This document shows, piece after piece, positions 33,298-47,097 of a stretch of 60,000 nucleotides of DNA. The position numbers and the translations under genes were made by a program. Below the pieces are notes generated by a model. That model made no database searches, had not been told where the DNA came from, and saw only the letters and a program-made list of their open reading frames with translations. Source of the DNA: Adiantum capillus-veneris (lineage: Eukaryota; Streptophyta; Polypodiopsida; Polypodiales; Pteridaceae); the NCBI GenBank assembly GCA_014529385.2, contig CM043964.1:109335587-109395586 (forward strand). Direction: 5' to 3'. Position 1 is the first letter of the stretch, and each line of letters starts with the position of its first letter.

Positions 33298-33428
33298 CAG
33301 AGTTTCCCCTGTAAACTGGCCTCTGTACACAGTAAACAATCTGTAAACAACAAGTTGAACACCTTTCCTAAAGAATTGTCAGTATTTTGAAAAATTTTGA
33401 CAGAGTCTCCCCTGTAAAGTGAGCTCTG
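33298..33428 (-). promoter_or_regulatory. Two stem-loops in leader of element 2
   Basis: Two related stem-loops (33,298-33,325 and 33,401-33,428). Each is closed by CAGAG/CTCTG and holds TTTCCCCTGTAAA or CTCCCCTGTAAAG. Element 1 has the same pair at the same distance. They lie between PBS and gag, where packaging or dimerisation signals of retroelements are found. Confidence 0.5.
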
Positions 33429-34306
33429 GGAACCAAAAGATAACTTGAAAACAATCATATATAGCTGACCAGTGAAAAATATAAAAATCTCTATAATATG
33501 CTGTCCTATAAGCATACACTGTCTCCTGTCTGGGTGATCACAGAACCTGTATCTGTCTCAAGATTGAACCCTGAACAATGCCTCAACGACCTGACGCATA
33601 AGATGCAATCCAGTGTCTACACAAAGTCATACATCCTATGGGATAAAAGTCGCCGAAGAGAATAGAGGGGAACTCCAGCAACCTAATCCACCTCACACTG
33701 GGTAACCCATCCCCCAGTGTTTGGCTTCAAAAAACCTCACACACGACCCTCACAGATGGCTCAACAAACTGCCCAGAACTAGCATACATCCTACAATAGA
33801 CCAATCACTGTCCTATGACCACTGCGGCGGTTTGTCTACTAGCGCGACTCACAACTAGCAGACCCACAATCACAGTACATCAATCTGCTATACATGCCAG
33901 TGGTGTCAAGCCGTCGTATGGCCACACCTCCCCTGGAACCTGGCAAGCACAAGAAGTAGCAATGCAGACTGCAATATATATATCTGATGATATATATGTG
34001 TACCTGGTCTATAGATGATGCTTTGAAGACGAATGAGTGATGTATGTCGATGCCGATATTGATGCCGATCACCTCCTGCTTGACAATCTACACAAGACGG
34101 GTTTCTTTGCGGGGCTGAAACCTATCTTCTGATGTAGTGCTCAGAATGAAATTCTGAGGGCATAAACGGCTTCGAAAGGGGGGTAAAACCGCAGGTCACC
34201 TGCTGGAAATACTCCAAGAACGCCAAGTGTGAATTTTCAAGCTCCGGATCCAGAATCTGCCCGAAAAGTGCGCGCGTGCGATTACGCAAATACGCACTAA
34301 ACTTCA

Positions 34307-34318
34307 CCTCTGATACCA
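34307..34318 (-). promoter_or_regulatory. Primer-binding site of element 2
   Basis: Minus strand TGGTATCAGAGG two bases after the 5' LTR; initiator-Met tRNA type with one terminal mismatch. Confidence 0.85.
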
Positions 34319-34320
34319 AT

Positions 34321-34540
34321 TGAAGTCGCAGAGCGGAGTGTGGATCGACTCTCTCACACACACACACAGATACACAGAGAGCTTACACAGTACGCAGAGA
34401 ATTCGTTTGAAGGGTTATCACCCAAAACCTTATTATCCACAAAAGGATAAGTGAGTATATACAAAGAGTTAGTGATAAGTGAGTTAGGCGGGCGACCGGC
34501 CATATCCGTATAAGAGGCCACTTGGGCTTTAATCCCAACA
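34321..34540 (-). repeat. 5' LTR of copia element 2
   Basis: 220 bp, TGTTGGGATT...CTTCA in element orientation, next to TSD GGTAT. Confidence 0.93.
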
Positions 34541-36450
34541 GGTATGATATAACTCCCTTATTTACAATAAAGGTGTTGAAGGAAGCTAATGATGTTTGTA
34601 AGTGTGAAAGCAGAAAAGTTGAGATAGATTGCTACATCATGGAGCATGGTTCCAAAGTGCAAACAAAGAAAGCAGAGCAACCACAAGAATATGTCATCAT
34701 TGACATACCTAAAGAAACAACAAAATCTGTTTCAAAGAAGCCGACTTCACAAAAAGTGCAAATGAAAGCAGATAAAGGAAAAAAGTTTACAAGCTCAACA
34801 TCAAATGTCCAAAAAATGCAAGATCAAAAGAAGAACATGGATAAGGAAAAAGATCAACTGTCTCCTACGATGATCAAATTCAGCATATGTGGAGAAATAG
34901 GACTCAAAATCACATGTTCATCTATGATAGATCCTGAAGCAACAAAGAATCTAATGACTTATGGAACTTGGATAATGATGGGAAAGCCACCATTCAAAGA
35001 GCTAGAGGAGATAGTCTACACAAGTTCTAAAATGCCAATTCCTAGCTTCAGAATGGCAAAAGTTGTACTCAAGTTGAGTATCGGGGAGTATAAAGATACT
35101 TTCCCATCATATCAAAGAGAGTCTGGTCTTGATAGAAAGTTGGAGGAACATCTTCTTTCAACCACAAGGAAAATCTTCAGCAACAACACCATCAAAAACC
35201 CCAAAGAACCTCAAGTCAATGCAAAGAAGGAGCAACCAACCATTGTGGAAAAAGGTAAAGCAAAGGTAAACACTGAAGTATATCAACCTCGCAAGATGGC
35301 TTTAGTTTCAATGAATCAACATCAAACTTCCAACGAAGCCTCTACATCAAGCGCCAAACCATCGACAATGCAATGGAGACCAAAACAAAAAGTTTATCAA
35401 CCAAAGTTTCCATCACAAAAAAGCATCCAAAAGAAGCCAAAGAATTTCAACCAAGTGTTGGTATCCAAAGATCACATCAAAGTCAAAGACCCAGTTTGGA
35501 TACATGAAGCACAGGTTCAACCACAACAACAAAAGGTGACGGGGTGGGTAGCATCAAATGGGTCAATCATTGCTCAAGGCTACTTCAAAAGAAACATTAA
35601 TGTTTGGGCCAAAAAGCCTAAAGTAACAGCCTGGATGTACTCACCTCAAGAAAGAAGTTCTACAATGAGCGAGCCAAGCTATCAACGGAATAAAAACAAC
35701 TCAAGCAGGAGAAATAACAACAAAAAAGGACTAAAGAAAAGACCTTCCAAGAAAGCAACACAACAAGTATGGGTACCAAAGTCAAACTTCAACGAAGCTA
35801 CCCAACACAAAGAAATGCAGCAGCGGATGATTCCAGTTAAGCTACTTGAAGAACAAGGATTTTATGAAGGTAACACTCCAATATAGTTAGCAAAAATTGT
35901 AGCGCAATCTGGAACAACCAAGAGAAATCATGCAGCATAAGTTTCTATCCGAAGGCAAGCAGTGAAAACCAAGAGCCAACAAAAGCCAATTGCAACCAAC
36001 GCTACTACAATCTCTAGATGGATACCTCATCATCAACTACTAAATCAGGGCTTCTACAAAGGAAACCATCAGATGTGGCAACCACGGCATAGTGTCCATC
36101 AAGCCATCGAGCAAAAAGAGCGAATATAAAAGACGATCACACAAGGACCAAAAACAAGATGGGTTTCGAAATTGCTCGTGGAAACTCAAACACAAGGAAC
36201 CAACACCTATCAACAACCACTTGTCATTAGAGATAAATCAAAAGCTACATCATTCCCTACGAGCGCCGAAGAACTAGTTTCACAAAGTAGTGTGAACATA
36301 CAACAAGGAAGTGAAGAGGAGCCAAAATATGCCAACCTACTCAACAAAATGGTGGCCTCCAATGATCAACACAATGGAAAAGGCCTAAATTTCCAGAACT
36401 TATGGAATTGGGTTTCTGGCCTTGAACAGGTAAGTCCAAGTCGCCATTAA
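34541..36450 (+). pseudogene. Retropepsin-like ORF, 3' part with W-x-P/QG repeats
   Basis: Continues the frame broken at 28,999. It is open to 35,886 and then in the same frame to 36,450 with stops at 35,884, about 35,936 and about 36,127. A second protease-like region lies at 34,870-35,110 (KITCSSMIDPEATKNLMTY, with one Asp of the DTG/DSG type motif kept; then SIGEYKDTF). The rest is Lys/Gln-rich with repeated motifs: GWVASNGSIIAQGYF, MIPVKLLEEQGFYEGN, RWIPHHQLLNQGFYKGN, RWVSKLLVETQ. The frame meets a consensus 5' splice site (CAG/GTAAGT, 36,430) and ends 15 bases after it. No RT follows. It may be a non-autonomous element's polyprotein or a captured, now dead, protease gene. Confidence 0.55.
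36427..36435 (+). other. Consensus 5' splice site at end of the ORF
   Basis: GAACAG/GTAAGT matches the plant donor consensus fully. TTATTCTAG/GT at about 36,555-36,563 could be an acceptor, giving an intron of about 130 bases. This is inference from consensus only. Confidence 0.35.
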
Positions 36451-37660
36451 AAATACATGGCATAAAAGTCAGAGTTGGACAGCTAAGCCACTAAATGAGT
36501 GAGGTGTAAGTCCCAAACCTTCATGTAATATTCTTTGTGGTCTAAGCATCTTAGTTATTCTAGGTACTGCTCAAGCTGGAAGAGTTGAGCATAATTACGT
36601 TGTATCGCTCATGCTGGTATAGGTGAGCATAAGAGTCGAAGTCATTGTAGTATAGTGGTAAGTGAAGGAGGAAGTCCAAAAGACACTCACGCACTCAGCA
36701 CAGTGAGGTATGAGTGGAGAAGCTTCTACATCGAAAACCCGTCTTGGAAACATGGAAGCTATTGAGACGTCCTTTGATGTCACATGTGCTACATTTGTTC
36801 CTTGAAGCACCCATCATCTCCATCTCTTACGCTGCATGCTTTTGTTCGACAAATTTTCATATGCATATAGAGTGTCCCATAATTGGCACTTGCATTAGAC
36901 ACTCTTCCTTTTTTTATTCCAAGCACTCACCTTGCATGACAATTACTTCAAGTCCAAATGATCAACTCCAATAAGAGCGTATACCAAAGGTACTTTTTTC
37001 CCACCGGGTTCTTCCCTTTGGTCGTCCATGTTTTAAGACCCTAATCTAGAAACCATCAACATCATTTTCTTGTATATATTCCTTCTACATCACCAATAAG
37101 GAAATGTATACCCAAATCAATTGACAACGACTTGGAGCAAAAATAGCAGGTCTCCATATGCTTATCAAGAGCATCTTTTATCTTCAAGGGCGACAACAAA
37201 GCTCCATCCAACAATGGCAAGTCAAAGAATGGCCTACAACATCATTTATGAAAAATTCATTAAGCGAGCGATCCAAAACAACCATACGTAGCTCACACAG
37301 TGGTTCAACATTGTCTACCAATTGTGGAAAACTCAAATTGCAGTGGACCTTGAAAGAAAACCCATCATAAAGTCCATGCAACAAAGAGGATCAGTTAAAT
37401 ACATCAACATCCACCTTTGCGGAGGCTACGATTGGCAACAAAGAGGCGAATGCACAACAAGAAGAAAGGTTGCCTCGATAATCAAAGATCAAGTCACGTA
37501 TCAACAACATGGCAGATTTGAATCACTCAAGGAAGGGGGGAAACACCAAAGCTCTTCCAAAGCTAAAGACCAACCTTGAAGAAGATTCAACGATCAATGG
37601 AAAGACAAAGAATGTCATACAAAGACAATAGACAAACAATGTTAACTTCAACAAAAAAAG
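36451..37660. other. Noncoding 3' region of the retropepsin-like element
   Basis: No protein is supported. A motif at about 36,983-37,025 (CCAAAGGTACTTTTTTCCC to CCCTTTGG) is shared with 44,693-44,740. A purine-rich tract, AAGGAAGGGGGGAAA (37,529-37,543), could be a polypurine tract, but no LTR start follows clearly. Confidence 0.4.
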
Positions 37661-38036
37661 GAGAAAGGACATAGGCAGATTTTCTTGATCATTGAGTGTT
37701 GGTTTGCTTGTAGAGTTTTTATGTTTGTTTGTTAAGGTTCACTTCTTGAGATTGACGATCTCATAGAGTCCCTGTGCCCCATCCGAGTCACTTTCCTTGA
37801 GGATTGACATTATGTTAGCGCCAGAAAGCTATGCTGTAGACCTAGAGAGACGGACGTCTGCAGCATAGCTTTTTGGCACTAACAGAATGTCAATACTCAG
37901 GGAAAGTGACTCTGATAGGGCACAGAGACTTTATGAGATCGTGAATCTCACAAAGTGAACCTTAGAAAGCAAACACAACAACTCTACAGGCAAACCAACA
38001 CTCAATGATGAGGGAAATCTGCTTATGTCCTTTCTC
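37661..38036. repeat. 376-bp near-palindrome (foldback)
   Basis: Left arm 37,661-37,842 and right arm 37,855-38,036 are reverse complements over about 180 bp with scattered mismatches, around a loop of about 12 bases. Outer ends are GAGAAAGGACATA / TATGTCCTTTCTC; inner ends are AGCTATGCTG / CAGCATAGCT. No target duplication is visible outside it. It could be a foldback/MITE-type transposon or an inverted duplication; a transcript would form a long hairpin. Confidence 0.9.
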
Positions 38037-39361
38037 ACAGCTCTAGGTCATCACGCCATTTCGACACTCGAACGGACTCGAAATGCAATGAAACTTTAGG
38101 AAGAGGTCTAGGACACCTACGGGCACTATCCTAGCAAGTCTGGTCGCAATCCGACAAGGTACCAAAATCATGTCCATCATGAAAAAGGTCCCGAAAACTG
38201 CAACAGATCAGTCCAGAAAGGTCATCCTATGGTCTAAGAACACTCTTTTATGGTCAAAATAACTAAAAACAGCGATTTAAGTACTCAAATCTGCAATTAT
38301 AGCTCACAGACATGTAGGCATGAACCACAACAAAACTGACAATGCTTACACTTGAATTGAAGAGTATGAGAGAGGAACACAATGAAATTTTCAGAATTGA
38401 AAACTGATTACTCATTCATTAGTAGGGTCGATTACAAAGTGGAGTAGCTCGTAGCTTGAGCGTACGTTTTTTGAGCTCCCTTCTTCTTCTAAAGATAAGC
38501 CTCCTTTCACATTAAGGTTATTGACCTTTATACCTAGGGAACTCTACATGGCCAGTGGCCAGCTCACACGGACCTTTACAAATATCATTACAACTCAGGG
38601 GATTGATTGCTACTCTGGAATTAGGATTTACACAAAGTATTACTACACTAGCTCGGAAAACTAATAGAGTACAAATGTGGTGTCTGGCTACGTGTCCGAC
38701 CAATTGGGCGCCCATTTGATCTGTCCCCAAACAGTAATAAAGACAAAGGATATGGAAAGCTTAAGCATTGAAGCATGGCTCTTGGTTGGATTTGCGCTCC
38801 ATAGCCAAGAGTGTTGGGCTCTCAACCTCTACTTGCTTGGAGAAGGAGAGCGAGCTCTTTCACTTTGCATAGCACACAATGAGAGTGTTTGTGAGTGTGT
38901 GTGGGTGAGTATACCCCCTAAGAAACCCCCTAGATTTCTTGGGCCAACCCTCCCTTGTAGCTCATGCTTGAAGCTCATTGGACCCCTCCAGGCCTAGCCA
39001 AGCACAAGCAGGAGGCATTACAAGCAGCAAGGGTAGCCTTGGGACAAGTGTCCCCTTTCCCCTTTGAGAGAGAGGACTTGATAAATGCAAAATCAATTAA
39101 TTAAATCTCCTAAATTATCATTGGACCCCTTGGGTGGCCAACTAATAGGCTTCAGGCACACCATGAGGGCAACATGAGGAGGAACTTGACAAGTGTTCCT
39201 TTTGCTTTCTTTGTACCATGCATGCCTAGTGTGAGTATGTGGGGGTTCTCTCTCATCCCCCCTCTTATACGGTGCACCCCTTCCTTGTGGCAAATTTCAA
39301 ACTCCGAGCAATCATAAAAACGAGCAAAACCCATCAAGACTCCATATAGAACTTAAATCAT
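38037..39361. other. Noncoding, nothing recognised
   Basis: Several open frames of 60-106 codons occur, but they have no recognisable domain, similarity to other parts of the window or consistent codon pattern. Confidence 0.5.
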
Positions 39362-39581
39362 AATAGGAAACATTTAGTATCAAATTACATATCACTTATT
39401 TATCATTCTCCCTAAACACCTCAAGCATTCCACATGGAGACTTCAATCATCCACCCTTATATTAACTCCTTAATAGGAAACATTTATCATCAAAATATAT
39501 ATTATCTATCTATCATTGTCGCTAAACACCTCAAGCATTCCTCATGGAAACTTCAATCATCCACTCTTATATTAAATCCTT
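39362..39581 (+). repeat. Two 110-bp tandem units
   Basis: AATAGGAAACATTTA... starts at 39,362 and 39,472. The units share TAAACACCTCAAGCATTCC and CTTCAATCATCCAC, at roughly 90% identity by eye. Confidence 0.85.
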
Positions 39582-39658
39582 GATTATCCAAGGGTATGCT
39601 CCCTCCTCCGAAGCACGGCTCATGGTCATCGAAAATTAGACGATGGTAAATGCTTGGA

Positions 39659-42246
<2,588 letters not shown>

Positions 42247-42255
42247 GCTTTTCTG

Positions 42256-42764
42256 CCCTCGTCACTAATTGACACCTCCCTAGGGAGGTGGGATCAATGG
42301 CCCATAGTAGGCATCGCGAGGCGGGTGTTGTCCGGGCCGCCATCGGATCGTCATTTCAACTAGGTGTGAACTAAGAGTGAATTCTCGGACATATGTGCAC
42401 CACACCAAATTTGGTGTGAACTTCGTGTGAACTCAACATGAACACAGTGTGAACTGGGGAGGGTCTGCACACCACACCAAATTTGGTGTGAACTCAATGC
42501 AAACTCGGTGTGAACTAGGTGTAAAGTTGTCCGTGACGTCGTGATCTATAAACTTACTACACACACACCTTTCAATGAGCATGTGTTAGCCTAGTGGTTA
42601 GACTCAATTCCGTGGGGGAGAGGGTAGCGGGTTCAAGTCCCGGATCCGAGAAAGTGGGAATATTTTGCATTCCATAGGCAATCCAACGGTCACAATCAAC
42701 TAGTGATTGTGATTCTGAGCCATTGATCCCACCTCCCAAAAGGAGGTGTCATTTAGTAACGAGG
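42256..42764. mobile_element. MITE with long TIRs and 8-9 bp target duplication
   Basis: Terminal inverted repeats of about 45 bp (CCCTCGTCACTAATTGACAC... at 42,256-42,301; its complement at 42,719-42,764) are flanked by GCTTTTCTG on both sides (42,247-42,255 and 42,764-42,772; eight or nine bases depending on where the TIR ends). That size points to hAT (8) or Mutator (9) type ends. The interior holds two copies of CCACACCAAATTTGGTGTG and a tRNA-like segment. It has no coding sequence, so it is non-autonomous. Confidence 0.75.
42580..42650 (+). ncRNA. tRNA-like segment with pol III A and B boxes
   Basis: A-box-like TTAGCCTAGTGGTTAGA (42,586-42,602) and B-box-like GGTTCAAGTCC (42,630-42,640, one change from GGTTCGANTCC) are spaced as in a tRNA gene. 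A full tRNA cloverleaf is not obvious, so it resembles a tRNA-derived SINE head rather than a working tRNA gene. It lies inside the MITE. Confidence 0.5.
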
Positions 42765-42772
42765 CTTTTCTG

Positions 42773-42845
42773 TCTTGGCTTGTCATCCTCGCATGACGCT
42801 CGCAATCACTAGCCCACCGTAACTCCACTGGCTTGGCTCATATGT

Positions 42846-42883
<38 letters not shown>

Positions 42884-45800
42884 GCGGCCAATATGCAGCT
42901 CGGCTTTCTGTCGCTTGGTCAAACTGCAAGCCTGACCCACACACACATACACACACATCGAAAGATCAGTGCCGCTCATCACCTCATTGGCCCACAAACT
43001 TTCTTCAATTGCCGTGCAGTCTTGGCCACTTGCCAACCGTTTGTGTCCTGTTGCAATTGATGGCACAAAGCACACGCACACAATCTCTCTCTCTTTCACC
43101 CCACGCTCCATAGCTCGCTGATGGCTCAGTCTCTCTCTCACTCTCCCTCCCATAGCTAGCTGAAACCACCAGAATTGTATAAATACAAGAAATGCAACAA
43201 GGGAAGATTCCCACCGTGCTCAACTAAGCAAGCTTGATGACTCAAGATTCACGAATCGGTTGGGAGTGCGAGTAAAAAAAATAAAAATAAAAAATATAAT
43301 GATATTGGGCAGTTTGAATGGCGTGCCTTGCCTCAAACTCGAGAGTCGAGAAGGGAGAGAAAATAATTTTTGGATCTTTTGAGGAATGCACGCAGTAGCA
43401 AAAACCATGATCAATGAGACACTATGACAAACAATCACTATTTTTGCCCACTCAAGAAAGTTTTAGGAGACAATTGTTAATTGTGCTATGAAAGAGCATC
43501 ATTGTGCTTTTTATTGAAACGAATCTCTCTATGCAAAGCGCATGACTTGTGTTTGATTCTTGCAATTATTAGTGCTTTTCCTCATTTCTAAAATGATTAT
43601 GCACTACAAAATGACCAAGCTTTGAAAGGGTAAGTGACAATGCATTTCCAAATTTTGGCCATCAAGAGCCTCGTACCATCACTTGAAAACATCATCAGCG
43701 CGTTATTTTTCTCATTTTAGTTCATATGCCATAGTTGCTATTTGAGAGCAAGGTTGTGGACATTGATGGTATGATATGATTGTGTGACCATTTCCACGCA
43801 TAAATGAAAAGGGGGTGCACAAATGTTTTTAGCTTATGCATGACCTAATTCTTGGCTTCATTGAGAAAATCCCTCATTGCACTAAATGAAAAAAACTCTT
43901 TGTGATATGCATTTGGGCATCTTTTGAGAGTTACATTGCACATGCAATAATGCTTGGTCGAGATATGTTATGCTTGGACTTGACTTGCGTGTTATCTTTT
44001 AGTGCTTGAATTGATTGAAAAATCGTTGCAAAGCACTCAAATTAACCTTTTTTGAATGGCAAAAAGAGAGCATTTTGGGGTTATGGTTGATCATTTTTGC
44101 TTGTGTTGAATTTCCATATGCTTAAGAGCACTAATGATTGACTTCTAATTAGGAAAGTGGGACTGCATTGCAGATATAGGATGTCGGCATTGCAATGTAT
44201 TGCAGTATGTGGCTATTTAGAGCCATTTGATTTCATTTGACCCAAGTTGTATAAATTCTAACTCTAAGTTTTGTCTAAATGCAAATGTTTTCATTTGAGG
44301 TAGTGTTTACCCAACTTTTTTGAGAGATTTCAAGTACAAAATTTGGCTATTGAGAGCCGTTAACTTTCATTCCATTAAAAGTTGAAGTCATCTCTAGCTC
44401 ATACCTTGCTCTAAAAGTGTAAAATTTCATGAGCTAGTTGTTAGCCAACTTTTTGGGAGCTTTAAAATGTAAATTTTGGCTTTCAAGAGCCACTTCAAAT
44501 TCATTCAGAAATGGCATTATTTTTAGCTCTTGGCTTGTTTTACATTCCATATTTCAAGTGAGCTAAAAATTAATCGACTTTTGAATAATGCATGAGAGGT
44601 TTTTATAACTAAATTTGCTTATGTGTAGAAGCTCATTATCTCTCAAAGTTGATGTGTATGCATAAATTCGCTACAAAGAGCATCATGTGCATGACCAAAG
44701 GCACTTTTTTCCCTTGGGTTTTTTCCTTTGGCAAATTCGGGTATGCAAGACCCTTACTTTAGGTTTTCAATAAATTTTTTTGTATGGCTTTCAATAAAAG
44801 GCCTTTTGGAGCTTGTGTTTTCACTTAGCTTCAATCAGCTTGAATTGTAATAAAAAGATCAAGATACTTCTCTACCAAGTGGATGCTTGCTCAAGGATGC
44901 AAAAGAGCATGAATAGGTGAAATCCTTCCATGATTTTGCTCTTTGTTTATCCCTCCATTCTCTATGCTTGGCTTAAGTAATGTTACTTCTAAGCTATGGT
45001 TCTGGAATGTTCAAAAGCTAGGCATACTAAAGTTTCAACACTTTTGCTTTGTGAATATTAACTCATCACAAAATTTGGTTTTATATAAGCTACTCACAGG
45101 TAATTGGCCTTGACCTTAGGTTAATGTAGGTTGATTTCTCATTAGTCCTAGACTCTCAGTGATAGTCTTAATACTCCATTCATTTTTAACATGAACTAGG
45201 GCTATGAATAGGCTTTAATCCTCTAGTCCATTTTCCATTAGCATCTCATGTTGGAAGCAATAAAAAAGTGCTAAAAAATAAAACAATGAAGCAAAAAAAG
45301 TGTCAAAAAAAGTAGCAAAAATGCTACTAGACACATGAAAATAAAATTGCTATGCTATGTTGTATCTATGTGAGGCCTAATGCCTTATTGGCACTGCCGC
45401 ACTTCGCAGCGAGGGGAATCACCTTGGCTCGCTTGGTCAAGTCCCTAAACCAATGCTTGGGTTGATAGCGGTTAGTCGTCGCCTTGATAGGCTAGTAGGC
45501 TTTTGGAACACCTTCTTGAGGGTTCAACAAGCCGAGAGTCGTACCTAGACTTGCCTTGGGGTAGTAGCTACGTATTGTGCTTTACTTTTTCCTATGAAAT
45601 GTTAAAAAACAAATCTTCCATGAGCTTCAAAAAAGTTGTGACAATGTACTAATAGATTATGAGCTTTTTAATAGCCTGTAGACATGATAGACTTGAATGA
45701 TCTATTAATCTTGGTCACATAGTTTTTAGGCTGGGAGGTTTATGACCTTGCATTAGCCTAGGTTCTTAACTAATTGCTTGTGTTTCATGCATAAAGTTGA

Positions 45801-46062
45801 AATTTCAAGTGGTTTAATCTTCATGATAGTTTGTTTTTTTGCTTCATGTTGTTTAGTTTCTGACTATGACTCACCCATCTTTTAGAAGCAAAAATCACTT
45901 TGCATGAATGTTCACTGTACTTCATGTTTTATTCATTCTTGCTGGACTTTGATGCTCATTACTTTTTCTTATGATTTGCAGCTCAACATTTCTTCCATGG
46001 ACTTGCTTTCTACCATGTCATCGTGTTCAGCTTCACCGGCACATGAGGACGTGCGCTAAATT
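42773..46062. other. Noncoding repeat-derived DNA
   Basis: Starts with (CA)n at 42,846-42,882. Between 43,650 and 44,500 a loose motif, TTTTGGCTATCAAGAGCC, recurs at about 43,655, 44,212, 44,341 and 44,475. At 44,693-44,740 there is CCAAAGGCACTTTTTTCCC...CCTTTGG, shared with 36,983. No gene. It may be the 3' interior of an old plus-strand LTR element ending in the tract at 46,063. Confidence 0.4.
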
Positions 46063-46333
46063 AGGAAGGGGGGAATGCTAGCAACGGCTAACACATGCTA
46101 CACCGATTATGCATCAATCAGGAGATATGCTATGGCTGTGCACAATATTTCCTATCCACCTTTGTATAAGGTTTTGGGCTCATTGTGAGTTCCAAGTTGT
46201 ATATGCTAGCTAGGAGGCTCAAACTTAAACCCATAGTAGAAGGGATTGTGGTGCAAGCTTTCATAAGGAATCCTTTATGCAAGGAGGCTTTATTCTTGAG
46301 TATCCACTCTTGAGGATCCACTTTTGAGAGCTC

Positions 46334-46388
<55 letters not shown>

Positions 46389-47097
46389 AGTGTTCACTCT
46401 ATGGCCTAGCCTTGAGCTTAATGCCCATGCTTAAGAGGCTAGTGTTAATCCTTTTTAATTAGAGAATATTTCTTAATCTAATCTCTACTTTCTTCATTAG
46501 TCCACTTCTTCTATATTCCATTATGTCATGAAGAAGTTTCACCTTTCTCATTATTCTAGATTTGAGTGTGTGTGATGATGACTTCTTGCTTATTAACCAC
46601 TCCTATCCTTTTATGAGCATTCGATTTGCGATATTTAACATCTCTAATTAGGTTGATTAATTTGGTTCTTAATCTTGTAATTAGTGTATGTGCCTTATTG
46701 TTTGCTTGTGTGTGGATGGGTTTTATGAAACTCTAGCACCATTCACCTTGTGTGTGTAGCTTTTGATGAAGTGCCTTGATTGGCATGTGGTGATTGGAGG
46801 AGAGGCCAACACCAATGCAATTAGTGTGTGCTTATCAAGAGTGTGTTTAGAGATTCTAGTCTATGGCAAGTCGGACTTCGGTGGGCTTAATGTGTGTAGG
46901 TGATGCTTGATTGATGATGTGATTAGAGTTAGTGATTCATGGCTAATCTCTATTGCATTGAATGAGCATACTTTTGAACCCTCTCGTTTGATACATCCGA
47001 TGCTCGTGCTTCCATGCCTTAGCCGGGTTGCTGATCCTAGGATTGATAATTTTGTTGGTCTTGGATTAATTAGGCTATGCTACGATTGCCCCCAACA
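46063..47097 (+). repeat. Polypurine tract and probable LTR
   Basis: AGGAAGGGGGGAA (46,063-46,075) is followed at once by TGCTAGCAACGG, the usual order of polypurine tract and 3' LTR. A possible LTR end, CCCCCAACA, lies at 47,097. A (CT)n run occupies 46,330-46,386. The partner LTR is not in view or is too decayed, so the limits are tentative. Confidence 0.35.

Larger units (their letters stand above)
29000..34540 (-). mobile_element. Copia-type LTR retrotransposon (element 2), full length
   Basis: LTRs 29,000-29,214 and 34,321-34,540 (minus strand TGTTGGGATTAAAGCCC...CTTCA) are bounded by the 5-bp duplication GGTAT (28,995-28,999 and 34,541-34,545). PBS and polypurine tract are in place for a minus-strand element. 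The LTRs differ by several indels and substitutions, so it is older than element 1. It is related to element 1 across the whole polyprotein. The coding frame has at least eight stops or shifts, and the catalytic Glu of integrase is changed. It splits the retropepsin-like ORF. Confidence 0.95.

Noticed and set aside
36640-36680. tRNA gene (GTAGTATAGTGGTAAGT resembles a D arm)
   Set aside because: No B box or acceptor stem pairing follows.
38518-38997. Frames of 70 and 106 codons
   Set aside because: No domain, no similarity elsewhere in the window and no start context worth noting.
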